This document shows positions 29,434 through 38,772 of a DNA stretch of 61,262 bases, one piece after another (positions within the stretch are counted from its first letter, which is position 1; each line of letters starts with the position of its first letter). Source of the DNA: Sneathiella sp. (GTDB lineage Bacteria; Pseudomonadota; Alphaproteobacteria; Sneathiellales; Sneathiellaceae); the NCBI RefSeq assembly GCF_029233945.1, contig NZ_JARGOQ010000016.1:1-61262 (forward strand), written 5' to 3'. The translations under genes and the position numbers were made by a program. The notes below the pieces were generated by a model, which saw nothing but the letters and a program-made list of their open reading frames with translations, did no database searches and was not told the origin of the DNA.

Positions 29434-29748
29434 TTAAGCGGCCTGACGGCTCTCGCGTAAATTATCCTGCGGCAATTCTATCGTTGGCCCTTCGGCGCGA
29501 ATCTGTTCGCGCTTCGTTGCAGCGACAATGCCATCTTCGGTCTTAAGGACGTCAATCGCATAGGGCGCGACGATAATATTTTCCTGCTCCGACTGTTCCG
29601 CTGCTTGTTTAAGAGCGTCCAGAGTGTCCTCTTCGCTCACCGTTGCCTGATGAATATCGGATGTCCAGGACGGTTGGCCATTTTCGAGAGCCAGATATGC
29701 AACAAGTCCCTCTTTTAACAGGGAAGCTGTGTAAACCTGCAGTGCCAT
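29434..29748 (-). CDS. DUF2849-family protein of the sulfate assimilation operon
   Basis: A 104-residue soluble protein of the DUF2849 family, usually found directly before cysI in Alphaproteobacteria. The N-terminal half starts MALQVYTASLLKEGLVAYL and the C-terminal half is acidic and variable. No catalytic motif is visible, and the function is unknown; a partner or regulator of sulfite reductase is the simplest inference. AAAGGAGAA precedes the start. A 134-nt AT-rich gap separates it from cysH. Confidence 0.8.
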   Translation of the reverse strand: MALQVYTASLLKEGLVAYLALENGQPSWTSDIHQATVSEEDTLDALKQAAEQSEQENIIVAPYAIDVLKTEDGIVAATKREQIRAEGPTIELPQDNLRESRQAA

Positions 29749-29812
29749 TGCTGTTCTCCTTTAAAAAGACCCACTGACCAGCCGGGCATGGATCAATCTC
29801 TATCTACTTTGT

Positions 29813-29841
29813 ATATTTAAGTATTTATTTTAAATTGGCAA
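29813..29841 (-). promoter_or_regulatory. Candidate promoter before DUF2849-cysI
   Basis: On the minus strand, TTGCCA (29836-29841) and AAATAT (29813-29818) are 17 nt apart in the AT-rich gap between cysH and the DUF2849 gene. It would give cysI expression separate from cysH. Confidence 0.4.
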
Positions 29842-29882
29842 TAAAATTGTGATTTAATAAAATATTACAGTAAAAATATGTG

Positions 29883-30632
29883 TTATATGATTGTGGTCAC
29901 ATCCGGCCGCTTTGGCAGGTGAATGCCACATTCTGTTTTATCTCTTCCGGCCCAGCGGCCAGACCGGGGGTCGGCACCTTCGGCGACACGGCTTGTGCAG
30001 GGCATGCAGCCGATAGACTTAAAGCCATCGGCGACGAGCGGATGAGGCGGCAAATTCTTCGCAAGATAAGCCTGCTTGATATCGTCATTCGACCAGTCGG
30101 CGAGAGGGTTGATCTTGATGAAATCCGCTTCCGCCTCAATCATGGGAAGTGCCGTGCGCGTTGCGGTCTGGAACTGCTTTCGTCCGGTGATCCAGGCTTT
30201 ATATCCCAGATTTCCCATTTTATTCATAATGTTATCAAGCGGCGCCACTTTCCGGATATGGCAGCATTTATCCGGATCTTCATTGAACAGCATATCATCA
30301 GGATCGAGCCTTAACAGAACGCCGTCATCGGGCCGTATAATTCGGACATCTTCCAGGCCGAGGTAATTTGTCAAGGTTTTCTGATAACGAAGCGTTTCGC
30401 CAAAAAGCCGCCGCGTATCAAGAAAGATAACGGGAATTGCCGGATCAACCTGCGCGACGAGATCCAGAAGAACAGCAGATTCGGCGCCGAATGACGACGA
30501 GAGCATGATTTGACCCTTGAGTTCGTTCTGGACAAGTGCGTCGAGCAATTCGAGGCCGGAGAGATGACCATAGAGGCCACGGAGCCGGGCGGCTTCCGAT
30601 TCGGGGCAAAATTGAACTGATGAATTAGTCAT
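29883..30632 (-). CDS. cysH: Adenylyl-sulfate reductase, iron-sulfur type CysH
   Basis: A 249-residue enzyme reducing activated sulfate to sulfite. The phosphosulfate-binding fold is seen in LSSSFGAESAVLLDL and FLDTRRLFGETLRYQ. The paired cysteines KCCHIRK and the CMPCTSR motif bind a [4Fe-4S] cluster, which marks the adenylyl-sulfate (APS)-using bacterial/plant type, and the catalytic Cys lies in KTECGIHL. It stands first in the minus-strand sulfur cluster, 134 nt before the DUF2849 gene. The enzymes making APS are not in the window. Confidence 0.92.
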   Translation of the reverse strand: MTNSSVQFCPESEAARLRGLYGHLSGLELLDALVQNELKGQIMLSSSFGAESAVLLDLVAQVDPAIPVIFLDTRRLFGETLRYQKTLTNYLGLEDVRIIRPDDGVLLRLDPDDMLFNEDPDKCCHIRKVAPLDNIMNKMGNLGYKAWITGRKQFQTATRTALPMIEAEADFIKINPLADWSNDDIKQAYLAKNLPPHPLVADGFKSIGCMPCTSRVAEGADPRSGRWAGRDKTECGIHLPKRPDVTTII

Positions 30633-30679
30633 CTTCTATCCCATTAAATTTGTTCTACAATGATATCTATGAGGTATAA

Positions 30680-30691
30680 TGATAAATATCA
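30680..30691. promoter_or_regulatory. 12-bp palindrome upstream of cysH
   Basis: TGATAAATATCA is a perfect palindrome (arms TGATA/TATCA) about 48 nt before the cysH start, within the 179-nt divergent intergenic region. It may be a regulator site, but the AT-rich context makes chance plausible. Confidence 0.25.
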
Positions 30692-30811
30692 ATGTAAAAT
30701 GTAAAAAAATAAAAATACATTTATATTTTGTGAAATATGCAGGATTGACGTAACGCTTTATTATGATTGATCGTTGGTGCGAATTTCCCCAAACTGCCGG
30801 CAGGAGGGATA

Positions 30812-31591
30812 ATGCGGTTTCAAGCTTTCTTGACTGCGGTGATTTGCATCGGTTCCATGTCTGCGGCGCTTGCCGGGGCGGGGATACAAACGCATGTGGC
30901 GGAAAGAGTGGAAGCGGATCTGATCGTTACAAAGAATAACGATCGGATTGCACTATACGGCGTGCGCCTTGTGGAAGAGGCGCAGGACCCCACACTCTAC
31001 CGAAAAGCACAACGTTTTCTTCGACAATCATTTGAACCGCCGTCCTTCAGGCTTGATGTTCAGGCGTTTCGGGAATCAGGCAGCGCGCAAAATCGCTACG
31101 GAGATCTTCATGGTAAGATATTGCTGGCCGACGGTACATGGCTGCAGGAACGGCTGATCGCGCAAGGTTACGGCGTCTGGAGCGGGGCGCCCGACTATCC
31201 GCCCGCCCTTCGGCAGCGTCTTGTTCAGGCGGAGACGGGCGCGGCAATCGAAAAGCTGGGAATTTGGCGTCATATCAGGATTGTTAACGCGAACCAGCCG
31301 GCGCGGCAGTTCTGGAATGGCCAGTTCATTGTCGCTAAGGGCTTGGTTCGGGAGGTTTTTCGCGGGGCCAGCGCCACATATCTTAACTTCGGGGAGGACT
31401 GGCGCAATGACTTCACCGTCGCCATTCCATCGCGGTCCCGGAAAAAATTTGAGCGTGAGGACTGGAAGATTGCCGACCTGAAGAATAGATCAGTTACTGT
31501 AAGGGGGGCGGTGCGCTTTTATAACGGACCCTATTTGGAACTTGATTTCCCCGAGCAGCTTGAAATTAATGACATGGCGAGTGAGGGATAA
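30812..31591 (+). CDS. Secreted staphylococcal-nuclease-fold protein, probably degenerate
   Basis: A 259-residue protein with a signal peptide (AVICIGSMSAALAGA) and an SNase-like OB domain (about residues 30-145) recognisable from RIALYGVRL and RYGDLHGKILLADGTWLQERLIAQG. The active DGDT and DAPE motifs and the first catalytic Arg are not seen. The C-terminal part has ATYLNFGEDWRNDF and VRGAVRFYNGPYLEL, common to a proteobacterial subgroup. It may bind rather than cut nucleic acid. ATG 30812 follows CAGGAGGGATA, a strong ribosome-binding site. The M48 protease gene follows after 7 nt. Confidence 0.72.
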   Translation: MRFQAFLTAVICIGSMSAALAGAGIQTHVAERVEADLIVTKNNDRIALYGVRLVEEAQDPTLYRKAQRFLRQSFEPPSFRLDVQAFRESGSAQNRYGDLHGKILLADGTWLQERLIAQGYGVWSGAPDYPPALRQRLVQAETGAAIEKLGIWRHIRIVNANQPARQFWNGQFIVAKGLVREVFRGASATYLNFGEDWRNDFTVAIPSRSRKKFEREDWKIADLKNRSVTVRGAVRFYNGPYLELDFPEQLEINDMASEG

Positions 31592-31598
31592 GTAAAGC

Positions 31599-33092
31599 AT
31601 GAATATCAACTTCGCGGGCAGGAAATGGAGACGTATGAGACTTGCTCTCATACCATTGTTCGTCATGGGGTCTTTACCGTTCAGCGCGCCAGCCAAAGCC
31701 GACCTGTTTGATAACCTCTTTTCTATTTTCGAGCCGAATGACGACAGGGAGATCGGCGCCAAGCAGCATTCGCAGGTCGTTGCCCAATATGGTGGCGAAT
31801 ACACAAAGGAAGGCTTGAATGACTATGTACTTGATATTGGTCTGCGCCTTGCCTTTGTTTCTGAAATGCGGGATTTGCCATGGCGGTTCACTATCCTGAA
31901 TTCGCCGGTGGTCAACGCCTTTGCCCTGCCGGGGGGCTATGTCTATATCACGCGCGGCCTGCTCGCCCTCGCCAATAACGAGGCGGAGGTCGCAGGTGTT
32001 CTGGCCCATGAAATCGGACATGTGACCGCCCGCCATGGCGCCGCCCGTCAGTCTCGCGCAACGGGCATTGGCCTGATCGGGGCGCTTGCAACTGTCCTGA
32101 CGGGGAGTTCCATCGTGCAGGAGCTTGGGCAGCAGCTTGGCGGACTCTACGTTGCGGGCTATTCACGCGATCAGGAATATGAGGCGGACCAGCTCGGCGT
32201 GAAATATCTGGGCCTTGCCGGATATCCGCGCGAAGCTATGGCCGACTTCCTGAAAAGGATGGAGGCGCAGACCGAATATATGGCGGCGCTCACGGGTAAC
32301 TCGGCTGGCGGCAGCTTCGATTTCTTCGCATCCCACCCGCAAACGGAAGACCGGATAGGGCGGGCGTCGGCGTCGGCGGCTGCAAATTCCGATGACCTTG
32401 ACCGGGAGTATGGGCGCAGCCGGTATCTCGGAGTCATTGACGGCATGCTCTATGGGGATGATCCAAAAGAAGGGGTTATCCGGGGGCGTGAATTTTTGCA
32501 TCCGGAGTTACGGTTTAAATTTTCCGCGCCGGAAGGTTTCCAGCTTATCAACTCCTCTCGCGCTGTTTACGCTGTTGATGGCAAGGGTAGCCAGATGGCC
32601 TTCGATCTTGAGAAGCTGGGCAGCCCCGGACAGTCAATGGCGGACTATCTGAGGAATGTGTGGTTGGCAAAACTGAAGGTCCCGTCCATTTCCACGACCG
32701 AGGTTGGAGGGGCGCCGGCAGCGGTCACTCGGCTTGCTATCGAGCAGAATGGGCAGAAGATTTACCTGACTGCCGCTGTGATTGACTTTGGCGGTGACCG
32801 AGTGGCGCGATTTATCTATCAGACGACAAGCTCGGATAATGCATTGCAGGCCCGTTTTACCGAAAGCTATAACAGTTTTCGCACTCTCGATGCCGCAGTG
32901 GCGGCGGCGATTAAACCAATCCGGATGAAGATTGAAACAGTTTCTGAAAAGAAAGATATGAGCGCAATCCTTGCCGGGATGGCGGATGTTACAAAAGACA
33001 AAAAAGCGCTACTAATACTTCTTAACCCGTCATTTGAAAACGGCGTGCCGCCTGCGGGGCAGCCTTATAAAAATTTGAGTGACGGGAATTAA
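31599..33092 (+). CDS. M48-family metalloprotease, BepA/LoiP-like
   Basis: A 497-residue periplasmic zinc protease. After a basic N-terminus a signal peptide core (LALIPLFVMGSLPFSAPAKA) is visible. The zinc motif is LAHEIGHVTARH, and the third ligand lies in EYEADQLGVKYL. The C-terminal 200 residues form a separate domain without clear TPR repeats. Related proteases control outer-membrane protein quality. GAGGGATAAG overlaps the end of the upstream nuclease-like gene, so the two are one operon. ATG 31635 is an alternative start. Confidence 0.88.
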   Translation: MNINFAGRKWRRMRLALIPLFVMGSLPFSAPAKADLFDNLFSIFEPNDDREIGAKQHSQVVAQYGGEYTKEGLNDYVLDIGLRLAFVSEMRDLPWRFTILNSPVVNAFALPGGYVYITRGLLALANNEAEVAGVLAHEIGHVTARHGAARQSRATGIGLIGALATVLTGSSIVQELGQQLGGLYVAGYSRDQEYEADQLGVKYLGLAGYPREAMADFLKRMEAQTEYMAALTGNSAGGSFDFFASHPQTEDRIGRASASAAANSDDLDREYGRSRYLGVIDGMLYGDDPKEGVIRGREFLHPELRFKFSAPEGFQLINSSRAVYAVDGKGSQMAFDLEKLGSPGQSMADYLRNVWLAKLKVPSISTTEVGGAPAAVTRLAIEQNGQKIYLTAAVIDFGGDRVARFIYQTTSSDNALQARFTESYNSFRTLDAAVAAAIKPIRMKIETVSEKKDMSAILAGMADVTKDKKALLILLNPSFENGVPPAGQPYKNLSDGN

Positions 33093-33103
33093 TAAGATAG
33101 TGC

Positions 33104-33919
33104 TCAGGCGGGTATGCTGACCTGATCGGCGATTGTTCCATCAAGGGAAAAGCACGCAGCCTCCAGCGTGCCACCGAAGCCGCAGCCCCCGTCCAGCGTG
33201 ACCGTATGGGGTTTTATGGTGACGCCGCCATGGCCTTTCTCATACCCTCTGACAACGCGCTTAAACCCAAAATAAGGCGTGTTAATTTCATTAAACTGGC
33301 GGTTACCCCACCAGAAGCTGTCATTCTGTTCGATGACGGGGAGGGCCGGATCTAGCCCCGCATGGACGAAGAGTAATTCGCCATCCTCTGTATAGGCGGC
33401 CCGGCGCAACGCAATAAAAATATCGTTATGGCCGGGATAGGCCCGGACTTTCTCACGCAGGCGGTTCGTCCATTTGGTTGTCGCGAGAATGCCTTCTCGA
33501 ACATATTTGCGCACCTCGTCCGGGGTTTCATCATATGCCGCGAGCGAGTGACCGACATCATTTGCGACCATCCAGTCGAGGACTTCGGTGGGTTGCGGAG
33601 CGAGCTGCAGCTGCAGCAGGCTGCGCCAGATTTCTTCCTGCGCTCCGCGAAGATAAACGATGTCTTCCGGGATCATGCCCGGAAGACAGAGCCGGTTTAT
33701 ACGAAAGGACAAAAGTTCATCAAATACTTCGCGGATTTTTGCCCCGCGGCCGAGATAATTCCCAAGATAAACAATCCGATCGCCATGCCGCCAGCGCCGG
33801 GAAATTTCATTATGCATGGCCATGAGGGCATTCGCTTCCCCATGGATTGAGGCAATGGCCCATACTCTTTTAGAAGCGGTTAAGCATCCGAATTTTTCTT
33901 TATATTTTCTGGACTTCAT
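33104..33919 (-). CDS. Metallophosphatase-fold protein with degraded metal-binding motifs
   Basis: A 271-residue protein of the serine/threonine (PPP) phosphatase fold in which most metal ligands are changed. The GDIHG motif reads ASIHGE, GDYVDRG reads GNYLGRG, GNHE reads GAQEE, and the later GHT motif reads RGYEKG. FVHAGLDP and TLDGGCGFGG keep the fold recognisable. It is therefore probably not an active two-metal phosphatase and may be a binding or regulatory protein. It is monocistronic and convergent with the M48 protease gene, only 11 nt apart. The first ATG is used; later in-frame starts are possible. Confidence 0.75.
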   Translation of the reverse strand: MKSRKYKEKFGCLTASKRVWAIASIHGEANALMAMHNEISRRWRHGDRIVYLGNYLGRGAKIREVFDELLSFRINRLCLPGMIPEDIVYLRGAQEEIWRSLLQLQLAPQPTEVLDWMVANDVGHSLAAYDETPDEVRKYVREGILATTKWTNRLREKVRAYPGHNDIFIALRRAAYTEDGELLFVHAGLDPALPVIEQNDSFWWGNRQFNEINTPYFGFKRVVRGYEKGHGGVTIKPHTVTLDGGCGFGGTLEAACFSLDGTIADQVSIPA

Positions 33920-33994
33920 AGTTGTTTACAATGAAACTTATGACGCAGATTGGCAAGTCCAACAAAGAAATTTACGTCAAATTTATATAAAAAA

Positions 33995-34022
33995 AGCCCG
34001 GATTTTCTTCCGGGCTCTTTTT
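33995..34022. terminator. Terminator of carD (bidirectional)
   Basis: A perfect 8-bp stem AGCCCGGA (33995-34002 with 34009-34016) with a 6-nt loop has seven T on the minus strand and five on the plus strand. It lies 20 nt after the carD stop codon. Confidence 0.88.
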
Positions 34023-34042
34023 GGATATTATGTTACCGTAAG

Positions 34043-34540
34043 TCAGGCGGCTTTCAGTACCTTCTGAACTTTCTCCGTGGCGGCATCCGCCTCGATCTGC
34101 TCAACGACGGCGAGTTCACGTGAGAGCCGTACAAGAGCGGCTTCATAAATCTGGCGCTCGCTGTATGATTGATCAGGCTGATCCTCATTGCGATGCAGGT
34201 CCCGCACAACTTCGGCAATCTGTACCGGATCGCCGGAATTGATTTTCGCTTCATACTCCTGGGCGCGTCGGCTCCACATTGTACGTTTAATGCGGGCACG
34301 GCCTTTGAGTGTATCCAACGCACTCTTCATCTTCTTCGGCGTCGACAAGGCGCGCATCCCGACATTCTTGGCCTGTTTGATCGGAACGCGGAGTGTCATC
34401 TTCTCATGGGCAAAATCGACGACATAAAGCGTCAACGCCATTCCAGAAATTTCCTGCTCTTCGATACTGATGACCTGTCCAACGCCGTGGGTCGGATAAA
34501 CCACATGATCGAGCGGTGCAAAATCCATTTCTTTTGTCAT
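34043..34540 (-). CDS. carD: CarD-family transcriptional regulator
   Basis: A 165-residue RNA-polymerase-binding regulator. The N-terminal RNAP-interaction domain starts DHVVYPTHGVGQV and contains VVDFAHEKMTLRVPI. The helical C-terminal domain, which contacts the upstream edge of the promoter bubble, includes WSRRAQEYEAKINSGDP and SYSERQIYEAALVRLSRELA. In Alphaproteobacteria CarD stabilises open complexes at rRNA and other promoters. AAGGACTTAA precedes the start. The gene is near fdxA, a common arrangement in the class, and has its own terminator. Confidence 0.93.
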   Translation of the reverse strand: MTKEMDFAPLDHVVYPTHGVGQVISIEEQEISGMALTLYVVDFAHEKMTLRVPIKQAKNVGMRALSTPKKMKSALDTLKGRARIKRTMWSRRAQEYEAKINSGDPVQIAEVVRDLHRNEDQPDQSYSERQIYEAALVRLSRELAVVEQIEADAATEKVQKVLKAA

Positions 34541-34813
34541 TTAAGTCCTTCTCATCAACCGTGGGAATTCATATCTCTTGCATTAATGCAAAAAAAAACA
34601 GCTGCATTTACAGCGCTGCAGATACTCACACTAACCGTCAAAAATAGGCCACGCTATATTTTGCGCAAATAGCCATGAAAACTATTCACACGCCACCCTC
34701 ACTATAACAAACCCGATGTATAGCGAGGAATGTAGCACAATTTTGCGCGAAAAGCTAATATTGTTATATAAATTGTGCCGGTTTTACGAATTTCAAGGGC
34801 GGCTAACCGCTGG

Positions 34814-35152
34814 CTATCCTTCGCCACCGGGCTTCGAGCTGAATTCTTCGGGGTATTTATTGGGCTTTCCGTCCCATTCCTCAGAATCTGCTGGCGGTTC
34901 GCCTTTTTGCGTAATATTCGGCCAGATTTCCGAATATTCACGGTTGAGATCGAGGAATTTTTCGGCATCTTCTTCCGTATCGGGAAGAATGGCTTCGGCC
35001 GGGCATTCGGGCTCACATACACCGCAATCGATGCATTCATCGGGGTGTATCACCAGCATATTGTCGCCTTCATAGAAACAATCCACCGGACAGACCTCCA
35101 CGCAGTCCATGAATTTGCAGCGGATGCAATTTTCGGTAACAACGTAGGTCAT
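34814..35152 (-). CDS. fdxA: Seven-iron ferredoxin FdxA
   Basis: A 112-residue [3Fe-4S][4Fe-4S] ferredoxin. The first cluster region is [18 protein letters not shown] and the second is [12 protein letters not shown]; the C-terminal tail is long and acidic, typical of the alphaproteobacterial FdxA. It transfers electrons at low potential in the cytoplasm. The sulfur operon at 27275-30632 lacks a flavoprotein, so this ferredoxin is one possible donor, though that link is only inferred. GAGAATCTAA precedes the start. The 273-nt gap before carD holds no gene. Confidence 0.93.
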   Translation of the reverse strand: MTYVVTENCIRCKFMDCVEVCPVDCFYEGDNMLVIHPDECIDCGVCEPECPAEAILPDTEEDAEKFLDLNREYSEIWPNITQKGEPPADSEEWDGKPNKYPEEFSSKPGGEG

Positions 35153-35269
35153 TTAGATTCTCCAGCCAGTTCATCAAAGCAATATGCATACAACATCATC
35201 AATGTCACTTTACGGATTATCGCTAATAACGGGGAAAAACAACCCCAAAATCAAAGGGCAGCCGAAAAA

Positions 35270-35728
35270 TCAATCCTCATTGATCCCGAGACGGGCCATC
35301 ACCCTTTTGCGGGCATCGCCGCGTTCGCGGTCGCTGACGTATATGAGGCCAGCGATCCGGCGGACAAGATTAGCCTCGAATTTACTCACGACCCCGTCCG
35401 CATAGGCAATCTCCCAAAGCATCTCAATCATTTGTACGCGGGTTTCAACCGGAAAACTGTCTTTGACAGTCCGGGTAAAATAAAAGAGTTGTTCTGAGGC
35501 AGCTTGTGCTTTCTCCGCCTCCTGCACCAGCTCCCGCGCATCCTCATCCGATATGTTGTAGTGCCGGACGAGCACGTTGACGATCGCATCGCGCTCCACA
35601 TCCTGGTAATCGTCATCCGACAAGGCCGCCTCTATCAAAAGCGCGGCCGTCGCGATATGAGCCTCATCCTGTGTCGCGGGTTCGGCCGCATTATTCTCAG
35701 AGAGAAGTGATTTTAAAAACGAAATCAT
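35270..35728 (-). CDS. TerB-like helical protein
   Basis: A 152-residue soluble all-helical protein of the tellurite-resistance TerB/DjlA-N-like group. Acidic helices occur at HIATAALLIEAALSDDDYQDVERDAI and again at MLWEIAYADGVVSKFEANLVRRIAGLI, the two-fold pattern of TerB domains with possible metal-binding acids. The start at 35728 has AAGG upstream; a longer frame to 35851 would intrude on the secA 3' end. It lies 34 nt after secA and may be co-transcribed. Function unknown; no other tellurite genes are nearby. Confidence 0.75.
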   Translation of the reverse strand: MISFLKSLLSENNAAEPATQDEAHIATAALLIEAALSDDDYQDVERDAIVNVLVRHYNISDEDARELVQEAEKAQAASEQLFYFTRTVKDSFPVETRVQMIEMLWEIAYADGVVSKFEANLVRRIAGLIYVSDRERGDARKRVMARLGINED

Positions 35729-35762
35729 AGTAAACCTTGAAACGAAGCTCCCTGTTGCTCCT

Positions 35763-38444
35763 TTAAACGCGTCCGTGGCATTGCTTGAATTTTTTACCGG
35801 AACCACAGGGGCAAGGGGCATTGCGCCGGACTTTGCCCCAGTTTTCCGCATTGGTGCCCTCCGGGTTCAGCTCCGCCGTCTCAAACTCGTTTTCACCGGT
35901 TGCGGGATCGATATGAGTGGCCGTTATTTCGCTTTCGTCCGGCTCCTCCCGTTGCAGCTGTTCCGCCGGATTTTGAAGCTGAACATGTGACAGATAGGTT
36001 GTGACCGTCTCTCGCAGTTGGTTCAGCATCATCTCGAACATATTGAACGCTTCGCTCTTATACTCATTGAGCGGATCTTTCTGGGCGTAGGCGCGAAGGG
36101 AAACGCCTTGGCGAAGCTGATCAAGCTGCAAAAGGTGATCCTTCCAGGCTTGGTCGAGGATTTGCAACAGGATGCTTTTCTCAACCATGCGCATGATTTC
36201 AGAGCCGTAACGGACGGCCTTTTCGGCCATTTTGCGTTTTGCTGCATCCTTCAGGCGGTCGCGGATTTCCTCGTCGGCGATCCCTTCTTCTGCGGCCCAT
36301 TCGTCAATCGGTAAATCAAGTGCGGTTATCCGCTCCACAGACAGTTTCAGGCCGTCAACATCCCACTGCTCCGGATAGGCTTTGGGAGGAATATGCGTAT
36401 CGACGAGGTCGTCAATTACTTCTTCGCGCATAGTGGTGACCGTCTCGGAAACGTCCTGGGTGTCCATCAATTCAATGCGCTGTTCGTAGATGACTTTTCT
36501 CTGGTCATTCATCACGTCATCGAACTTCAGCAGGTTCTTGCGGATTTCGTAGTTACGAGCCTCGACCTTTTGCTGTGCTTTCTCGAGTGCCTTGTTTATC
36601 CAGGGATGAACAATTGCCTCGCCGTCTTCAAGGCCGAGTTTGCGCAGCATGCCATCCATGCGTTCCGAGCCAAAAATACGCATCAGATCATCCTGCAGGG
36701 ACAGGAAGAAACGTGACGTGCCCGGATCGCCCTGCCGCCCGGAACGGCCGCGAAGCTGGTTATCAATGCGCCGGGATTCATGTCGTTCCGTCCCGATGAC
36801 GAAAAGCCCGCCCGCCGCGAGAACTTGCTTGCGTTGTTCCTGGATTTCCAGCTTCAGCTCGGCTGCAACTTTGGCAATTTCTGCCTCATCCGTGAGATCG
36901 GCGGTTCGGGCCGCGATCATCATTTCTTCATTGCCGCCAAGTTTGATGTCAGTCCCACGTCCAGCCATATTGGTCGCGATCGTTACGGCGCCGACGCGCC
37001 CTGCCTGACTGATGATTTCGGCTTCCTGCTCATGATAGCGGGCGTTGAGCACCTTGTGTGGGATTTCCTTTTTCTTGAGTAACTCTGAGAGCATCTCGGA
37101 TTTCTCGATTGAGACAGTTCCTACTAGGACCGGCTGTCCCTGATTAAGACAATCCTCAATGGTGATGACGATGGCATTATATTTTTCCTCGGCTGTCCGG
37201 TAGACTTCATCATCGGCATCGTTACGGGCAACAGGCACATTTGTCGGAATTTCAACAACCTCAAGGCCGTAAATTTCCTGAAATTCGTCTGCCTCAGTTG
37301 CTGCCGTACCTGTCATTCCGGCGAGCTTGTTATAGAGGCGGAAATAATTCTGGAAGGTAATCGATGCCAGGGTCTGGTTTTCCGGCTGGATGGTTACTTT
37401 CTCTCTCGCCTCCAGAGCCTGATGAAGCCCTTCGGAAAAACGGCGGCCTTCCATCATGCGCCCGGTGAATTCGTCGATGATGATGACCTTGTCATTCTTG
37501 ACGATATAGTCCTTGTCCTTCTCGAACAATTTATGTGCACGAAGGGCCTGGTTCAGATGATGAACAATCGTGATATTCTCGACGTCATAAAGATTGCTGC
37601 CTTTCAGCAGTCCGGCGGCCTCCAACACTTGCTCGATATTTTCCGTCCCATCTTCCGAGAAGCCGACTGTCTTTGCCTTTTCGTCGATCTCGTAGTCATC
37701 TTCCTGTAAGTTCGGGATGAGCGCGTCGATGGCGAGATAGAGATCAGATGAATCTTCTGCCGGGCCTGAAATAATAAGCGGCGTTCGGGCCTCGTCGATC
37801 AGGATACTGTCCACTTCGTCGACGATGGCAAAATTAAATTCACGCTGAACCATCGCGGGTTTTTCGAACTTCATGTTATCGCGAAGATAATCAAACCCGA
37901 ATTCGTTATTGGTACCATAAGTGATATCTGCGGCATAGGCGGCACGGCGTTCTTCGTCATTGACCCCGTGAACAATACAGCCAACCGAAAGCCCCAATTT
38001 GGCAAAGACCTGTCCCATCCACTGAGAGTCGCGACTGGCGAGGTAGTCGTTCACCGTCACCACATGGACACCCTTGCCGGTCAGGGCATTGAGATAGGCG
38101 GGCAGGGTGGAGACAAGTGTCTTACCTTCACCGGTTTTCATTTCCGTAATCATGCCCTGATGCAATACGATGCCGCCAAGAAGCTGGACGTCGTAATGTC
38201 GCTCACCCAGGGCGCGCCAGGCAGCTTCCCTTACACAGGCGAACGCCTCCGGCAGGAGGTCGTCCAGTTTTGCTCCGGCATCAAGGCGTTCCCTGAATTC
38301 CGGGGTTTTCGCCATCAATTCGGCGTCGCTCAATGGTTTGATCTTTTCCTCAAACGCATTGATTTCGTCGACTTTGGTTCGAACGAGTTTAAGAGCCCTG
38401 TCATTCGGTGATCCGAACAACTTCTTGGCAATAGAACCGAACAT
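35763..38444 (-). CDS. secA: Preprotein translocase ATPase SecA
   Basis: An 893-residue motor ATPase driving protein export through SecYEG. Walker A is in [14 protein letters not shown] near residue 105, Walker B in [18 protein letters not shown], and helicase-like motifs in [10 protein letters not shown] and [13 protein letters not shown]. The C-terminus ends with the zinc-binding SEC-C motif [16 protein letters not shown]. Length is normal (901 in E. coli). A GGAG lies upstream of the start. It is divergent from a parvulin isomerase gene, as in many Alphaproteobacteria. Confidence 0.97.
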   Translation of the reverse strand: MFGSIAKKLFGSPNDRALKLVRTKVDEINAFEEKIKPLSDAELMAKTPEFRERLDAGAKLDDLLPEAFACVREAAWRALGERHYDVQLLGGIVLHQGMITEMKTGEGKTLVSTLPAYLNALTGKGVHVVTVNDYLASRDSQWMGQVFAKLGLSVGCIVHGVNDEERRAAYAADITYGTNNEFGFDYLRDNMKFEKPAMVQREFNFAIVDEVDSILIDEARTPLIISGPAEDSSDLYLAIDALIPNLQEDDYEIDEKAKTVGFSEDGTENIEQVLEAAGLLKGSNLYDVENITIVHHLNQALRAHKLFEKDKDYIVKNDKVIIIDEFTGRMMEGRRFSEGLHQALEAREKVTIQPENQTLASITFQNYFRLYNKLAGMTGTAATEADEFQEIYGLEVVEIPTNVPVARNDADDEVYRTAEEKYNAIVITIEDCLNQGQPVLVGTVSIEKSEMLSELLKKKEIPHKVLNARYHEQEAEIISQAGRVGAVTIATNMAGRGTDIKLGGNEEMMIAARTADLTDEAEIAKVAAELKLEIQEQRKQVLAAGGLFVIGTERHESRRIDNQLRGRSGRQGDPGTSRFFLSLQDDLMRIFGSERMDGMLRKLGLEDGEAIVHPWINKALEKAQQKVEARNYEIRKNLLKFDDVMNDQRKVIYEQRIELMDTQDVSETVTTMREEVIDDLVDTHIPPKAYPEQWDVDGLKLSVERITALDLPIDEWAAEEGIADEEIRDRLKDAAKRKMAEKAVRYGSEIMRMVEKSILLQILDQAWKDHLLQLDQLRQGVSLRAYAQKDPLNEYKSEAFNMFEMMLNQLRETVTTYLSHVQLQNPAEQLQREEPDESEITATHIDPATGENEFETAELNPEGTNAENWGKVRRNAPCPCGSGKKFKQCHGRV

Positions 38445-38772
38445 ATCTGACTAAACTCCAGTCATGGGTTTGCTTTTTCTGGATACGCGATTTTGCGCAG
38501 GCACAATGTACAGATAGTCTCTTCTTTTGGGGAAAAAACTATTTCTAAGGATATGCTGACAGATAAGGGGCTAGCGCAGCCATGTCAATCTATCCGGCGT
38601 GGTGGAGGCAAAAAGCGGCATATTTGATGGCAAAAATATGGAAAAAAATCCATGCAGCGCATGAAAGGTTGTTCTGAAGTGAAATATTACTATATTCGCT
38701 TGAACTCTTGGAGCGCAGGAAGGGCACTTTGGCTTTTTCGGGTGCGCAGATACAGATTGGGACTTTAATATT
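38445..38772. other. 328-nt divergent intergenic region, secA/parvulin
   Basis: No gene or RNA was recognised here. It must carry both the secA promoter (minus strand) and the parvulin promoter (plus strand). It contains several A and T runs but no clear riboswitch or long inverted repeat. Confidence 0.5.
38669..38696 (+). promoter_or_regulatory. Candidate sigma-70 promoter of the parvulin gene
   Basis: TTGTTC (38669-38674) and TATATT (38691-38696) are 16 nt apart, ending 77 nt before the ATG. The match is moderate. Confidence 0.4.

Noticed and set aside
35270-35728. Tellurite resistance locus
   Set aside because: Only a single TerB-like gene is present, with no other ter genes; such lone genes are common housekeeping neighbours.
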